A DNA stretch of 64,000 nucleotides from Nocardia sp. NBC_00565 (GTDB lineage Bacteria; Actinomycetota; Actinomycetes; Mycobacteriales; Mycobacteriaceae). Where the stretch lies: assembly GCF_036345915.1 (NCBI RefSeq), contig NZ_CP107785.1:3286001-3350000 (forward strand), read 5' to 3'. Positions 25,160 to 34,230 of the stretch are shown piece after piece (the first letter of the stretch is position 1; each line of letters opens with the position of its first letter). A program made the position numbers and the translations under genes. Below the pieces are notes generated by a model. It was not told where the DNA came from, searched no databases, and was given only the letters and a program-made list of their open reading frames with translations.

Positions 25160-26499
25160 CAGGCCGCTCCCTCTTCTCGTTCCCGAGCGTATCCCGGCAC
25201 AGGCAGCCCGAGGTGGGCGCGCAATGTCGTGCCCGCGTACTCGGTGCGGAAGACGCCGCGTTGCCGCAGTATCGGCACCACGCCGTCGACGAAATCGTCG
25301 AAGCCGCCGGGCAATACGTCGGGCATCAGGTTGAAGCCGTCGGCGATGCCCTGGTCCACCCAGTCGATGATCGAATCGGCGATCTGCTCGGGCGTGCCGG
25401 TCACGATGCGATGGCCGGCGCCGCCGCCCAGCTTGCGCAGCAGCTGCCGCACGGTGAGGTTCTCCCGGCGCGCCAGGCCCAGCGCGATCTTGTAGAAGGT
25501 CTGCGATCCGCCCGCCGCGTCGGGATCGGCGAGCAGATGCCATGGCAGCGGCGAATCCAGATGCAGGACTTCAGGATCGACACCGAGCTGACCGGCGAGG
25601 CGCTGCACCGCGTATTCGGGGGGAACCAGTTCGGCGAGCAGTTCCCTGCGTTCGGTGGCCTCCGCCTCGGTCGAACCGATCACCGTGGACAGGCCCGGCA
25701 GCACCAGCACATCGTCGGCGCTGCGACCAAAGACCACCGCACGCGCCTTCACGTCGCGGTAGTACTCCCCCGCTTCGTCCTCGGTCTGCGCCGCGGTGAA
25801 GATCACCTCGCCGACCTTGGCGGCCAGCGCTCGGCCGTCCTTGGACGCCCCCGCCTGCACCACCACCGGTTCACCCTGGGGCGAGCGTGGCACATTCAGC
25901 GGTCCCGCGACGTCGAAGTGCGTGCCGTGGTGCGCGGCCGGATGGATCTTGTCCCAGTCCGCGAAGCGGTGTGCGGACTTGTCACCGACCAAAGCGTCCG
26001 GCTCCCAACTGTTCCAGAGCTTGCGCACCACCGCCACGAATTCAGCGGCACGTTCGTAGCGCGCGCCGTGCTCGGGTTCGGCGTCGAAGCCGAAGTTGCG
26101 TGCGGCATCCTCGCCCGCTGTCGTGACCACATTCCAACCGGAGCGCCCACCGCTGAGTAGATCGAGTGACGCGAATCGGCGCGCCACATCGTAGGGGTGG
26201 TTGTAGCTGGACGACAGCGTCGCGATCAGCCCGATATGGCGGGTCGCGGCGGCCACCGCCGCCAGGATCACCGACGGCTCCAGGCTGTTGAAGGGACGGA
26301 ACCGCAGGTCCTCCCGGATCGCCGGGCCGTCGGCCAGGAAGATCGCGTCGAACTTCGCCTCCTCGGCGCGCTTCGCGATCCGAAGGTAGTGCTCGAGGGT
26401 GAAGCTCGCGGCCGGATCGGTGCCGGGGAACCGCCAGGATCCACCGAACACTCCAGCATTCAGGATGTTGACGTTCAGGTGCACCTGTCGCCGGGTCAT
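25159..26499 (-). CDS. LLM-class flavin-dependent monooxygenase (NtaA/SnaA/DszA family)
   Basis: 446 residues. VHLNVNILNAGVFGGSW at the start, FLADGPAIREDL, GGRSGWNVVTTAGEDAARNFG and SPQGEPVVVQAGASKDGRALA are diagnostic. A paralogue of the next gene, with the same C-terminal pattern ([16 protein letters not shown]). First structural gene after the LysR regulator, 108 bp downstream of it on the same strand. It probably forms, with its neighbour, a pair acting on related substrates or successive steps, as DszA-type enzymes do in desulfurisation; that is inference. Confidence 0.9.
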   Translation of the reverse strand: MTRRQVHLNVNILNAGVFGGSWRFPGTDPAASFTLEHYLRIAKRAEEAKFDAIFLADGPAIREDLRFRPFNSLEPSVILAAVAAATRHIGLIATLSSSYNHPYDVARRFASLDLLSGGRSGWNVVTTAGEDAARNFGFDAEPEHGARYERAAEFVAVVRKLWNSWEPDALVGDKSAHRFADWDKIHPAAHHGTHFDVAGPLNVPRSPQGEPVVVQAGASKDGRALAAKVGEVIFTAAQTEDEAGEYYRDVKARAVVFGRSADDVLVLPGLSTVIGSTEAEATERRELLAELVPPEYAVQRLAGQLGVDPEVLHLDSPLPWHLLADPDAAGGSQTFYKIALGLARRENLTVRQLLRKLGGGAGHRIVTGTPEQIADSIIDWVDQGIADGFNLMPDVLPGGFDDFVDGVVPILRQRGVFRTEYAGTTLRAHLGLPVPGYAREREEGAA

Positions 26500-26607
26500 G
26501 GCTGTTACTCCTCGTGCTTCCCTGTGCCATTTCGCATTTCAGTATCCGAACAGCCACACCGCCGAACAAGGCAGGCGGCCTACACGGATTGTTTAGATTT
26601 TCTCGAT

Positions 26608-27513
26608 TCACGACGCCAATTGCCGCGGGCGCGCAACGGTGCGCAATGCCCGGATGGCCGCGCCGATCGCGGGCCGTTCGAGTGATGCCTGCCGGTAGGT
26701 CACTCCGACCTGGCGCGAACCGTTCGTGATAGTGCACGCGATCAGATGTCGGTGCTCGTCGGATACCGACATCTCCGGGACAATGGTGACGCCGAGACCG
26801 TGTTCGACGATTTCCGCCATACCGGCGAAGCTGCCGCTGCGGTGTTCGATGCGCGGCGCGAATCCGGCCTCTCGACAGGCGTACATCACCGAAACGATGG
26901 ACGGCGCACCATCGCGCGCGGCGATCCAGTTGGCGTCGCGCACCGCGGTGAGGCCGTGTTTGCTGGCGTGCTCCCGCAGCCCCGGCGGTGCGAGCAGCAC
27001 GAGCGGATCGCCGAACAGGAATTCTGAGGACAGGCCGAGCGGCAGATCACGAGCGCGGAACGAATAGGAGTAGGTGATTGCCAGATCGACCTCCTGCTGC
27101 CGCACGGCCGGAACCGAATCCACCGGCATCAAATCGACCACCCGCACGCGCAGGCCCGGATTCTCCGCCATCAACCGCGCCGCCGCGGGCAGAGCCAGGC
27201 CCGCCTGGGCGGTGCGGAAGGTGGCCAGGGTGAGCACCCCGGTGACTGCCTCCGCGGTCGCGGCCACCGCGCTCTCGGCCTCCTCCAACGCCGTGATGAT
27301 CCGCGACGTGTAATCGACCAGTACCCGGCCCGCGTGCGTGAGCCGTAACACCCGGCCTTCGCGTCGGGTGAGCACCGTGCCCACTTCATCTTCCAGAATC
27401 CGCAACTGCTGCGACACGGCCGAGGTGGTGATGCCGTGCAACTCCGAAACCGCCGTCATAGTGGTGCGCTCCGCGAGGTCGCGCAACAGGATCAGGCGTC
27501 GAATGTCGTACAT
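26608..27513 (-). CDS. LysR family transcriptional regulator
   Basis: 301 residues. Helix-turn-helix at 1-60 (RRLILLRDLAERTTMTAVSE, then HGITTSAVSQQLRILEDEVG), effector-binding domain from about residue 90. Same strand as and immediately upstream of the LLM/aldo-keto reductase genes, with the ABC transporter operon behind it. Likely local regulator of this island; the effector is unknown. Confidence 0.88.
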   Translation of the reverse strand: MYDIRRLILLRDLAERTTMTAVSELHGITTSAVSQQLRILEDEVGTVLTRREGRVLRLTHAGRVLVDYTSRIITALEEAESAVAATAEAVTGVLTLATFRTAQAGLALPAAARLMAENPGLRVRVVDLMPVDSVPAVRQQEVDLAITYSYSFRARDLPLGLSSEFLFGDPLVLLAPPGLREHASKHGLTAVRDANWIAARDGAPSIVSVMYACREAGFAPRIEHRSGSFAGMAEIVEHGLGVTIVPEMSVSDEHRHLIACTITNGSRQVGVTYRQASLERPAIGAAIRALRTVARPRQLAS

Positions 27514-27621
27514 GAATCCCTCGCTTCGACTGCTGGCATCCGGTACTCATCATCGACACCGGCAACGTTCGAGGAAATCCTTACGATCAGAACGATTCTG
27601 TGCAGTTCGCCTTGGCGGCGC

Positions 27622-29250
27622 TCAGGCGCCCACCAGTTCCGGTGCGCCGGGCACCGCGGACAGCAGGCGACGAGTGTATTCGGCCGCGGGCTCGGCAAAA
27701 ACCGCTGCCACCGGCCCGTTTTCGACCACCTTTCCGGCGCGCATCACCGTCACGTCGTCGGCGATCAACCGCACCACACCGAGATCATGGGTGATGAACA
27801 AGTAGGTGAGTCCCTGGTCGTGCTGCAGATCGACCAGCAATCGCAGGATCTGGGCCTGCACCGAGACATCGAGCGCCGAGACCGCCTCGTCGAGGACGAG
27901 CACCCGTGGGCGCGCCGCGAGGGCGCGGGCGATGGCCACCCGCTGACGCTGGCCGCCGGACAATTCACCGGGTTTGCGGTGCCGGTGGCCGCGTTCCAGC
28001 GCCACCGCGTCCAGGAGTTCGGCCACCCGATTTCGGCGCTGCTCGCGGCCCGACAGCAGTCCGAACGCCACCAGTGGTTCCGAGATGATCTCCTCGACAT
28101 CGAATTTCGGATCCAGGGAGGAGTACGGATTCTGATAGACGAACTGGATCTCGCGGCGCACCGGACGCAATTGCCTGCGCGACAACCCGCTGACCCGCTT
28201 GCCGTCGAACCACACCTCGCCCGAGTCGGGCACGGTGAGACCGACCGCGATCCGCGCGACCGTGGATTTGCCCGCGCCCGACTCGCCGACGATGGCATGG
28301 GTGCTGCCCGCGGTCACCTCGATCGACACATCGTCCACCGCGGTATTCGTCCCGAAGGCCTTGGACAGTCCGCGCAATCGCAGCAGTGGGTCACCGGATT
28401 CGGTTGCCGCCGAAGGTGTCTCGCCCACCGATGGCCGTAGCCGTGCGCTGTATCTCGACGGTGCTGCCGCGACCAGCCTGCGGGTGTATTCCGCCCGCGG
28501 GTCGGCGAGAATGGCCGCGGCACTTCCCTCTTCGACGATGCGACCCTGCTGCATCACGATGAGCCGGTCGGAACGTTGAGCGGCCACGCCCAGATCGTGG
28601 GTCACCAGCAAGACACCGAGGCCGAGCGTGGACCGAAGGTGCGCGAGATGATCCAGGATGACCTTCTGCACCGTCACATCCAGCGCCGAGGTCGGCTCGT
28701 CCGCGACCAACAGCGCGGGATCGTTGGCGAGCGCGATGGCGATCAACACACGCTGTTTCATACCGCCCGACAGTTCGTGCGGATATTGCCGGTACACCCG
28801 TTCGGGCTCCGGTAGACCGGCAAGTTCGAGCTTGGCCAACGCCAGCTCTCGAGCCGGTCCGGATGCGATGCGCCGGTGCAGCCGCAACGCCTCCAATACC
28901 TGCAGGCCAACCCGCTTCACCGGGTTCAGCGACGTGCCAGGGTCCTGCGGTACGAATCCGACGAACGGCCCGCGCAGCCGGGCCAGCCGACGATCGCTCC
29001 AGGACGAGGTGTCGTGCCCGTTCAGTTCCAACACACCCGCGCGTACCCGCGCGGACGCGGGCAGCAGGTGCAGCGCCGCATGCACGGTAGTGCTCTTTCC
29101 GGAACCGGATTCGCCGACGATCGAAACGAATTCACCGCGACCGACCGCGAGCGATACCCCCTCGACCGCATATCGGCCCGCTTCTGCGCGCCGCGAACGG
29201 TACCGGACGCCGAGATCTTCGATCCGGAGCAAGGCCGCATCGGCACTCAT
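27622..29250 (-). CDS. ABC transporter, double ATP-binding protein (peptide/nickel-type)
   Basis: 542 residues with two complete ABC domains. Walker A motifs GESGSGKST (near residue 46) and GESGAGKST (near 320); signatures LSGGMKQR and LSGGQRQR; Walker B LLVADEPTSALD and VLVLDEAVSALD. Each half carries the oligopeptide-type C-terminal extension (ADPRAEYTRRLVAA; AEPAAEYTRRLLSA). This fused DppD/DppF arrangement energises the two permeases encoded directly upstream. TGATG overlap with the permease gene. The second Walker B has Ala in place of the usual Thr/Pro context but keeps the catalytic Glu. Confidence 0.93.
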   Translation of the reverse strand: MSADAALLRIEDLGVRYRSRRAEAGRYAVEGVSLAVGRGEFVSIVGESGSGKSTTVHAALHLLPASARVRAGVLELNGHDTSSWSDRRLARLRGPFVGFVPQDPGTSLNPVKRVGLQVLEALRLHRRIASGPARELALAKLELAGLPEPERVYRQYPHELSGGMKQRVLIAIALANDPALLVADEPTSALDVTVQKVILDHLAHLRSTLGLGVLLVTHDLGVAAQRSDRLIVMQQGRIVEEGSAAAILADPRAEYTRRLVAAAPSRYSARLRPSVGETPSAATESGDPLLRLRGLSKAFGTNTAVDDVSIEVTAGSTHAIVGESGAGKSTVARIAVGLTVPDSGEVWFDGKRVSGLSRRQLRPVRREIQFVYQNPYSSLDPKFDVEEIISEPLVAFGLLSGREQRRNRVAELLDAVALERGHRHRKPGELSGGQRQRVAIARALAARPRVLVLDEAVSALDVSVQAQILRLLVDLQHDQGLTYLFITHDLGVVRLIADDVTVMRAGKVVENGPVAAVFAEPAAEYTRRLLSAVPGAPELVGA

Positions 29251-30116
29251 CACGAATCCCCTAACGCTCGGCCGATTCTGTTGGTGGACAGCACGACTAC
29301 CGCGATCAGCACGCCGGGCATGATCGAGATCCACGGATAGGTGGCCAGGAAGTCGCGCCCCTCGGCCACCGCGAGACCCCATTCGGGTTGCGGCGGCGGC
29401 GCACCGTATCCGAGGAAGCCGAGCGCCGCGACGGCCAACACGGCGGCGCCGCACTCCAGCGCGGCGAGTGACACCACCGCGGGGACCGAATTCGGCAGCA
29501 CATGGCGCACCAGCACCCGCCCGAACCCGGCTCCCGAACCGTAAGCGGCCTCGACATAGTCGGTGCCTGCCACCTTGAGCACCTCCGAGCGCATCACCCG
29601 CGCGAAGGCCGCGACGGCCGAAATACCAACGGCAACAGCGACGTTCATGGTGCCGTAGCCGACGGCCGTGACCACTGTCATGGCCAGCAGCAGACCAGGA
29701 ATGGCGAGCAGCACATCGACGAAGCGCATGATCACCGAATCCGCCCGGCCGCCGATGAAGCCGCTGAACAGCCCGATCGCGGAACCGATCACGAACCCGA
29801 GCGCCACCGCGAGCAGGGTCGCGCTCACGGTTGTCGAGGTCCCATAAATGGTGCGCGCCAACAGATCTCGCCCGAGCCGATCGGTGCCGAACGGGTGGCC
29901 GAGGCTCGGCGGACGGAAACTGGCATCCGAATCCCCCTCGAACGGCGACCGATCGGTGAACCAGGACGGAACCAGCGCCCAGCCGAGGACCATGGCGATC
30001 ACCAGCCAGGAAATCGTCAAACCAGGTGCCGTGATCAGCGCACGCAACCGGCTACGCGCGTTGGCCGTTCGTGCGGGCGCGTCGATCGCCGGCGCGGGAA
30101 TATCGATCGCGGTCAT
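29250..30116 (-). CDS. ABC transporter permease (DppC-like)
   Basis: 288 residues, about six membrane helices. HPFGTDRLGRDLLARTIYG is the DppC/OppC N-terminal signature. The EAA-type loop is YVEAAYGSGAGFGRVLVRHVL. Third gene of the four-gene transporter operon (binding protein, permease, permease, ATPase); ATGA overlap with the preceding permease. Confidence 0.92.
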   Translation of the reverse strand: MTAIDIPAPAIDAPARTANARSRLRALITAPGLTISWLVIAMVLGWALVPSWFTDRSPFEGDSDASFRPPSLGHPFGTDRLGRDLLARTIYGTSTTVSATLLAVALGFVIGSAIGLFSGFIGGRADSVIMRFVDVLLAIPGLLLAMTVVTAVGYGTMNVAVAVGISAVAAFARVMRSEVLKVAGTDYVEAAYGSGAGFGRVLVRHVLPNSVPAVVSLAALECGAAVLAVAALGFLGYGAPPPQPEWGLAVAEGRDFLATYPWISIMPGVLIAVVVLSTNRIGRALGDS

Positions 30117-31066
30117 ACCGAAGTCCTTGTCCGCACACGGGTCCGCAGCCGGGGATCCAGCAGCGGATAGACGAGATCGACCAAAAAGTTCACGGTCACG
30201 AAGACGATGGCCGCGAACACCACCACCGCCTGCACCAGCGGCACATCCTGGGTGCGCACCGCGGTTTCGGTGAGCCGCCCCAATCCCGAACGGGAGAAGA
30301 TGGTTTCGACGATCACCGCGCCCGCGAGCAGATTGCCGAAAGTGACACCGGCGATGGTGAGCGCGGGCAACCCCGCGTTCTTGAGCACGTCGCGCACCAG
30401 CACCCACAGCCTGGTCGCGCCCTTCGCCAGCGATACCGTCACATAACCCGCGCGCAGACCCGCATCGAAGTTCTTGATCAGCAACTGGCCGATCGGCGCC
30501 GACACCGGGATCGCCAGCGTGACGGCGGGCAGGACCAGGGCGGCGAACCCGTCGTTGCCGGTCGGCGGGAACCAGCCCAGCTGGAACGAGAACACCTGCA
30601 GCACAGCGAGTCCCACCAGAAACACCGGAACCGATACACCCGCGGCCGGCAGTGTCGCGACCAGATCGGCCAACCACCTGGTGCGGGTGTAGCCCGCCGT
30701 CAGCGCCACCGCGAAGGCGATGAACACCGCGAGCACCAGCGCGAATCCGGCTAGCAGCGCCGTCTGCGGCAACACCGACAGGATCAGCGGCCAGACCTGC
30801 TCACCCGTGCGCGTGGACGCGCCGAAGTCGCCGTGCGCGGCATCGAACAGCCGGTGCAGATACTGGCCGACCAAATTGTGGTCCAGTCCGTAGTAGACCC
30901 GTGCGTTCTGTTTGTCCTGTTCGGTGACCAGATCGCCCTGATTGGGATCGAACAGCAGGTCGACGGCGTCGTACGGGAGCACGTACAGCAACACGAAGGT
31001 CACCGTGTACGCACCCCAGACCACGAAAATCGCCTGTCCGAGCTTGGCGAGCACATACCGCGCCAT
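30113..31066 (-). CDS. ABC transporter permease (DppB-like)
   Basis: 317 residues. MARYVLAKLGQAIFVVWGAY at the start, YGLDHNLVGQYLHRL and the EAA loop YVTVSLAKGATRLWVLVRDVL are typical of the DppB/OppB permease type. Around six membrane helices. Begins 4 bp after the binding-protein gene ends, so it is in the same operon. Confidence 0.92.
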   Translation of the reverse strand: MARYVLAKLGQAIFVVWGAYTVTFVLLYVLPYDAVDLLFDPNQGDLVTEQDKQNARVYYGLDHNLVGQYLHRLFDAAHGDFGASTRTGEQVWPLILSVLPQTALLAGFALVLAVFIAFAVALTAGYTRTRWLADLVATLPAAGVSVPVFLVGLAVLQVFSFQLGWFPPTGNDGFAALVLPAVTLAIPVSAPIGQLLIKNFDAGLRAGYVTVSLAKGATRLWVLVRDVLKNAGLPALTIAGVTFGNLLAGAVIVETIFSRSGLGRLTETAVRTQDVPLVQAVVVFAAIVFVTVNFLVDLVYPLLDPRLRTRVRTRTSV

Positions 31067-31070
31067 CGGG

Positions 31071-32723
31071 CTACCTCGACTCGATCCAGGTGTCGTAGAA
31101 GACATTCCGCGACTGCGCCTCATACCCGACGTTGTGCACCTTGGGACTGGCCGCGGTCACCTGCGCCGGGTTGTAGACCGGTACGGTCAGCACCTGCTCG
31201 TCGAGCAGGAACCGCTGCGCCGCCTCGGCGGCCTTGGCGCGCTGGTCCTTGTCCAAGGTCTTGCTCACCGCACTCAGCGTGTCGATCGCCTGCTGATAGA
31301 TCGGATCGCCCTGGGCCAGCTTCGACATATTGGTGAACTGCGGTGAATACACCTGCTCCAGCACCGCCACATCGGCGCGACTCTGGTTGGCCACCTGGAT
31401 ATTCCAGCGCTGCTGCTGGGTCGAGGCCGCAGTGTAATCCGGGATCGGCAGCACGTTCAGCTTCAGGTCGATGCCGATCTTGCGCAGGTCCTGCTGAATC
31501 AATTCGTAGGCGGGCTTGTTGTTGACCAAGTTGTTGATGCCGAGCAGCGCGAGTTCGAGCCTGCGCCCGTCCTTATCGACGCGGATCCCATCCGCGGCCT
31601 TCTTCCAGCCCGCGGCGTCCAGGATCCGCTCGGCCTGCTGCTGGTCCTGCTGCAGATCCTTGGAGAAGTCGACGTAGCCGGGGACCCGCGAGGAGAGCAC
31701 CGAGCTCGAGACCTTATAGCTCGGCGTCAGCACCGTTTTGGCCAACGCCTCCCGGTTCCAGCCCAACTTCACCGCCTCCCGGACCGCGTGGTCGTTGGTC
31801 GGGAACAAATCGGTCTTGAGGTCCAAGGCGATATCGCGGCCCGGGATCAGCTGCGGCACAATGCGATAGCCCTCGCGGGTCAGCGGTGCCTCATCGGTGT
31901 TGTTCACATCGAGGATCGCGTCCACCTTGCCCGCGCGCAGTGCGCCGGTCCGCACACCCGCCTCCGGGATCACCGAGATCTCCACCGTATCGAGGTAGGC
32001 CTCGCCATTGTGTTTGCGGCTGGCGGGCGCCCAGTTGTAGCCCGGACGCTTCTTCAGCACCGTCTTCTGCTGATAGATGTGCTCGGCGACGGTGAACGGA
32101 CCGGTCGTCACCAGGTTCTGCGCGAGACTGCGCTGTTCCTTGGGCAGCTGCAGCGTCGAATGCCCGAGGATGCCGGAGAAGTACAGCGAAAGTGCCTGCA
32201 GGAAACCGGCATTCGCGCGGTTGAAGGTGACCTTTACGGTCGTCGGGTCGAGCACATCCGTACCGACGTAGCCCACCCAGTACGCAGTGACCGGCACGAT
32301 GCCGAGCTGCTTGTTGCCCAGGCCGAGCAGGTCGAAATTTTCCTTGACCGAATCGGCGGTGAATCTGGTGCCATCGCTGAAGGTCACGTCATCGCGCAGA
32401 TGAAAGGTGAACTCGGTCAGTCCCGGATTGATATCCCACGACTTCGCCAGCCACGGTTCGATATCACCGGTCGCGGGATTCTGATAGGTCAGCTTGTCGG
32501 TGATATTGCTGGTGATCAACGATTCCGGATACGAACTGCCCGAGTGCGGATCGAGGTTCGCCGGCGCGTCGAGCACCGCGAAGCGCAATGTGCCACCGGA
32601 AACCGGCGGGCCGGTGTCGTCGCCCGGCGCAACGCGGTTACCGGATGCCGAGCATCCGGTCAGCACCCCGGCGACGAGGGCGGCGACAACGAGAAGCGTC
32701 GCCTTCGAAAATCTGCTTGGCAC
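31071..32723 (-). CDS. ABC transporter substrate-binding lipoprotein (SBP family 5)
   Basis: 550 residues. The GTG at 32723 has AGGAG six bases upstream. Lipoprotein signal: basic PSRFSK, hydrophobic LLVVAALVAGVL, lipobox LTGC with Cys24 as the lipidated residue. The mature part has family-5 features (NLDPHSGSSYPESL, AKSWDINPGLTEFTFHLRDD, FSDGTRFTADSVKENF). Family 5 normally binds peptides, nickel complexes or opines, but members located with flavin monooxygenase genes probably bind organosulfur or related small molecules. First gene of the transporter operon. Confidence 0.92.
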   Translation of the reverse strand: MPSRFSKATLLVVAALVAGVLTGCSASGNRVAPGDDTGPPVSGGTLRFAVLDAPANLDPHSGSSYPESLITSNITDKLTYQNPATGDIEPWLAKSWDINPGLTEFTFHLRDDVTFSDGTRFTADSVKENFDLLGLGNKQLGIVPVTAYWVGYVGTDVLDPTTVKVTFNRANAGFLQALSLYFSGILGHSTLQLPKEQRSLAQNLVTTGPFTVAEHIYQQKTVLKKRPGYNWAPASRKHNGEAYLDTVEISVIPEAGVRTGALRAGKVDAILDVNNTDEAPLTREGYRIVPQLIPGRDIALDLKTDLFPTNDHAVREAVKLGWNREALAKTVLTPSYKVSSSVLSSRVPGYVDFSKDLQQDQQQAERILDAAGWKKAADGIRVDKDGRRLELALLGINNLVNNKPAYELIQQDLRKIGIDLKLNVLPIPDYTAASTQQQRWNIQVANQSRADVAVLEQVYSPQFTNMSKLAQGDPIYQQAIDTLSAVSKTLDKDQRAKAAEAAQRFLLDEQVLTVPVYNPAQVTAASPKVHNVGYEAQSRNVFYDTWIESR

Positions 32724-33209
32724 CTGAGACTCCTGAAGAATGACCGACGCCGCTGGCGCACAGTACGAATGGACACCGACCATGACGACCGTCCCGCGGC
32801 GGGCACGTGCGGCCACGGCGGCGGGCGAGCTGCGCTCAGCGACAACAGCGGGCGGCAGCCCGAACAGCACGCCGAGACACCGAGCGGCCGCATATCGAGG
32901 ACCGAATGTTCATACACCGCTCCCTTCACCGCTCGACGAACCATGACCGCACCCGCGATCCACCGTGAAGTCTGCACAGCCGGAAGGGCCGGAACAACCA
33001 AGCTGTGCTTCGAGAATCGTTCAGTTTTCGTAAAGCAACGCGGACACGTCAGCGGCGAGCCCGGCGGGCCGGGTCGCCCAGGCCGACGTTGAAGTACAGC
33101 TACACCGAGGTTGCAAGCAATCTTGCCGATCCAAACTCGTGGATTGCCCCGCTGCCAGGAATAGCCTGACCTGGAATTCTTCCCCACGAGCGAACCAGTG
33201 GTGGTACCG
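32724..33209. promoter_or_regulatory. Divergent intergenic region, ABC transporter / TauD-type dioxygenase
   Basis: 486 bp between two divergent nutrient-scavenging operons, so it should hold both promoters. No reliable gene. On the minus strand a frame passes through two adjacent Cys codons and a third (ACCSGC, near 32850), but it stays open into the binding-protein gene in another frame and is not a typical short leader. Confidence 0.5.
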
Positions 33210-34151
33210 ATGACAAGCACTGCAACACAGCCGATTTCGTCCGAATCGACCATTACCGTACTACCCCAGTCGGGCTACACCGGCGCCGAGATCGCGGGGG
33301 TCGATCTGGCGAGCGAACTGTCCGACCAGGTGATAGCCGACATTCGTCGAGCCCTCCTGCAATGGAAGGTCGTATTCTTCCGCGATCAATCGATCGGCCA
33401 TGCCGAGCAGATCGCTTTCGCACGCCGTTTCGGAAAAGTCACACCGGCGCATCCGTACGAGGAGAGTCCGCCGGAGGGGTTCCCGGAGATCCTGCCGATC
33501 GACAGCAGGCGTTACGCCGAACGGAACGGCCGCAAGCGCACCTCCTACGACAGCAGCTGGCACACCGATGTCACCGCGCTGGTCAATCCGCCCGCGTTCT
33601 CGATCCTGCGCGCGGACACGCTCCCGCCGTACGGCGGCGACACCGCGTGGACCAATCTTGTTGCCGCCTACGAGAATCTGCCCGCCGAGGTGCGCGATTT
33701 CGTCGACATCCTGGATGCCGAGCACACCTTCGAGAACCGCGGGACGCAGGGCAGCACGCGGACCGAGCTGATCGCACGTAACCCACTGCGCACCTTCCAC
33801 CCGGTCGTTCGGGTGCATCCGGAGACCGGCGAGCGAGCGCTGTTCGTCAGCCCGGGGTTCACTCGCAAGCTGAAGAACCTGCGCGGACTCGGACCGCGCC
33901 TGAGCTCTCATATCCTCGACGCCCTCTGGGAGGAGGCGACCCGCACCGAATACACCGTCCGATTCCGTTGGCAGCCGGGCAGCGTCGCGTTCTGGGACAA
34001 TCGCGCCACCGCACATCTGGCCATCTCCGACGCCGGACATCTCGGCCACGACCGCGTCCTGTACCGGGTCACCCTCGAAGGCGATATCCCCGTCGGCGTA
34101 GACGGACGGGCGTCGGAATCGGTTGCGGGAGAACCATTCTACGGTTCCTGA
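33210..34151 (+). CDS. TauD/TfdA family Fe(II)/2-oxoglutarate-dependent dioxygenase
   Basis: 313 residues from the ATG at 33210; a GTG at 33198 would add four. The iron triad is visible: His118 and Asp120 (SSWHTDVTA) and His269 (RATAHLAI), with a 2-oxoglutarate-binding Arg shortly after (LYRVTLEGD). GAEIAGVDLASELS and the central GGDTAWTNLVAAYENLP match taurine, sulfate-ester and 2,4-D dioxygenases. Likely oxidises an alkylsulfonate or alkyl sulfate, releasing sulfite or sulfate and an aldehyde; the substrate cannot be read from sequence. First gene of a three-gene + strand group. Confidence 0.9.
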   Translation: MTSTATQPISSESTITVLPQSGYTGAEIAGVDLASELSDQVIADIRRALLQWKVVFFRDQSIGHAEQIAFARRFGKVTPAHPYEESPPEGFPEILPIDSRRYAERNGRKRTSYDSSWHTDVTALVNPPAFSILRADTLPPYGGDTAWTNLVAAYENLPAEVRDFVDILDAEHTFENRGTQGSTRTELIARNPLRTFHPVVRVHPETGERALFVSPGFTRKLKNLRGLGPRLSSHILDALWEEATRTEYTVRFRWQPGSVAFWDNRATAHLAISDAGHLGHDRVLYRVTLEGDIPVGVDGRASESVAGEPFYGS

Positions 34152-34230
34152 TCGAGATGCCGAACATCATGAGCCGACCCCGGCTGTTGCTCAACGCATC
34201 CACCATGAACACGGTCGGAGGATTGTCAGT

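Noticed and set aside
32800..32960. Possible cysteine-attenuator leader peptide (Cys-Cys-Ser-Gly-Cys codons) upstream of the binding-protein gene
   Set aside because: The frame has no nearby stop and continues into the binding-protein gene out of frame; typical leaders are short and end before the first gene.
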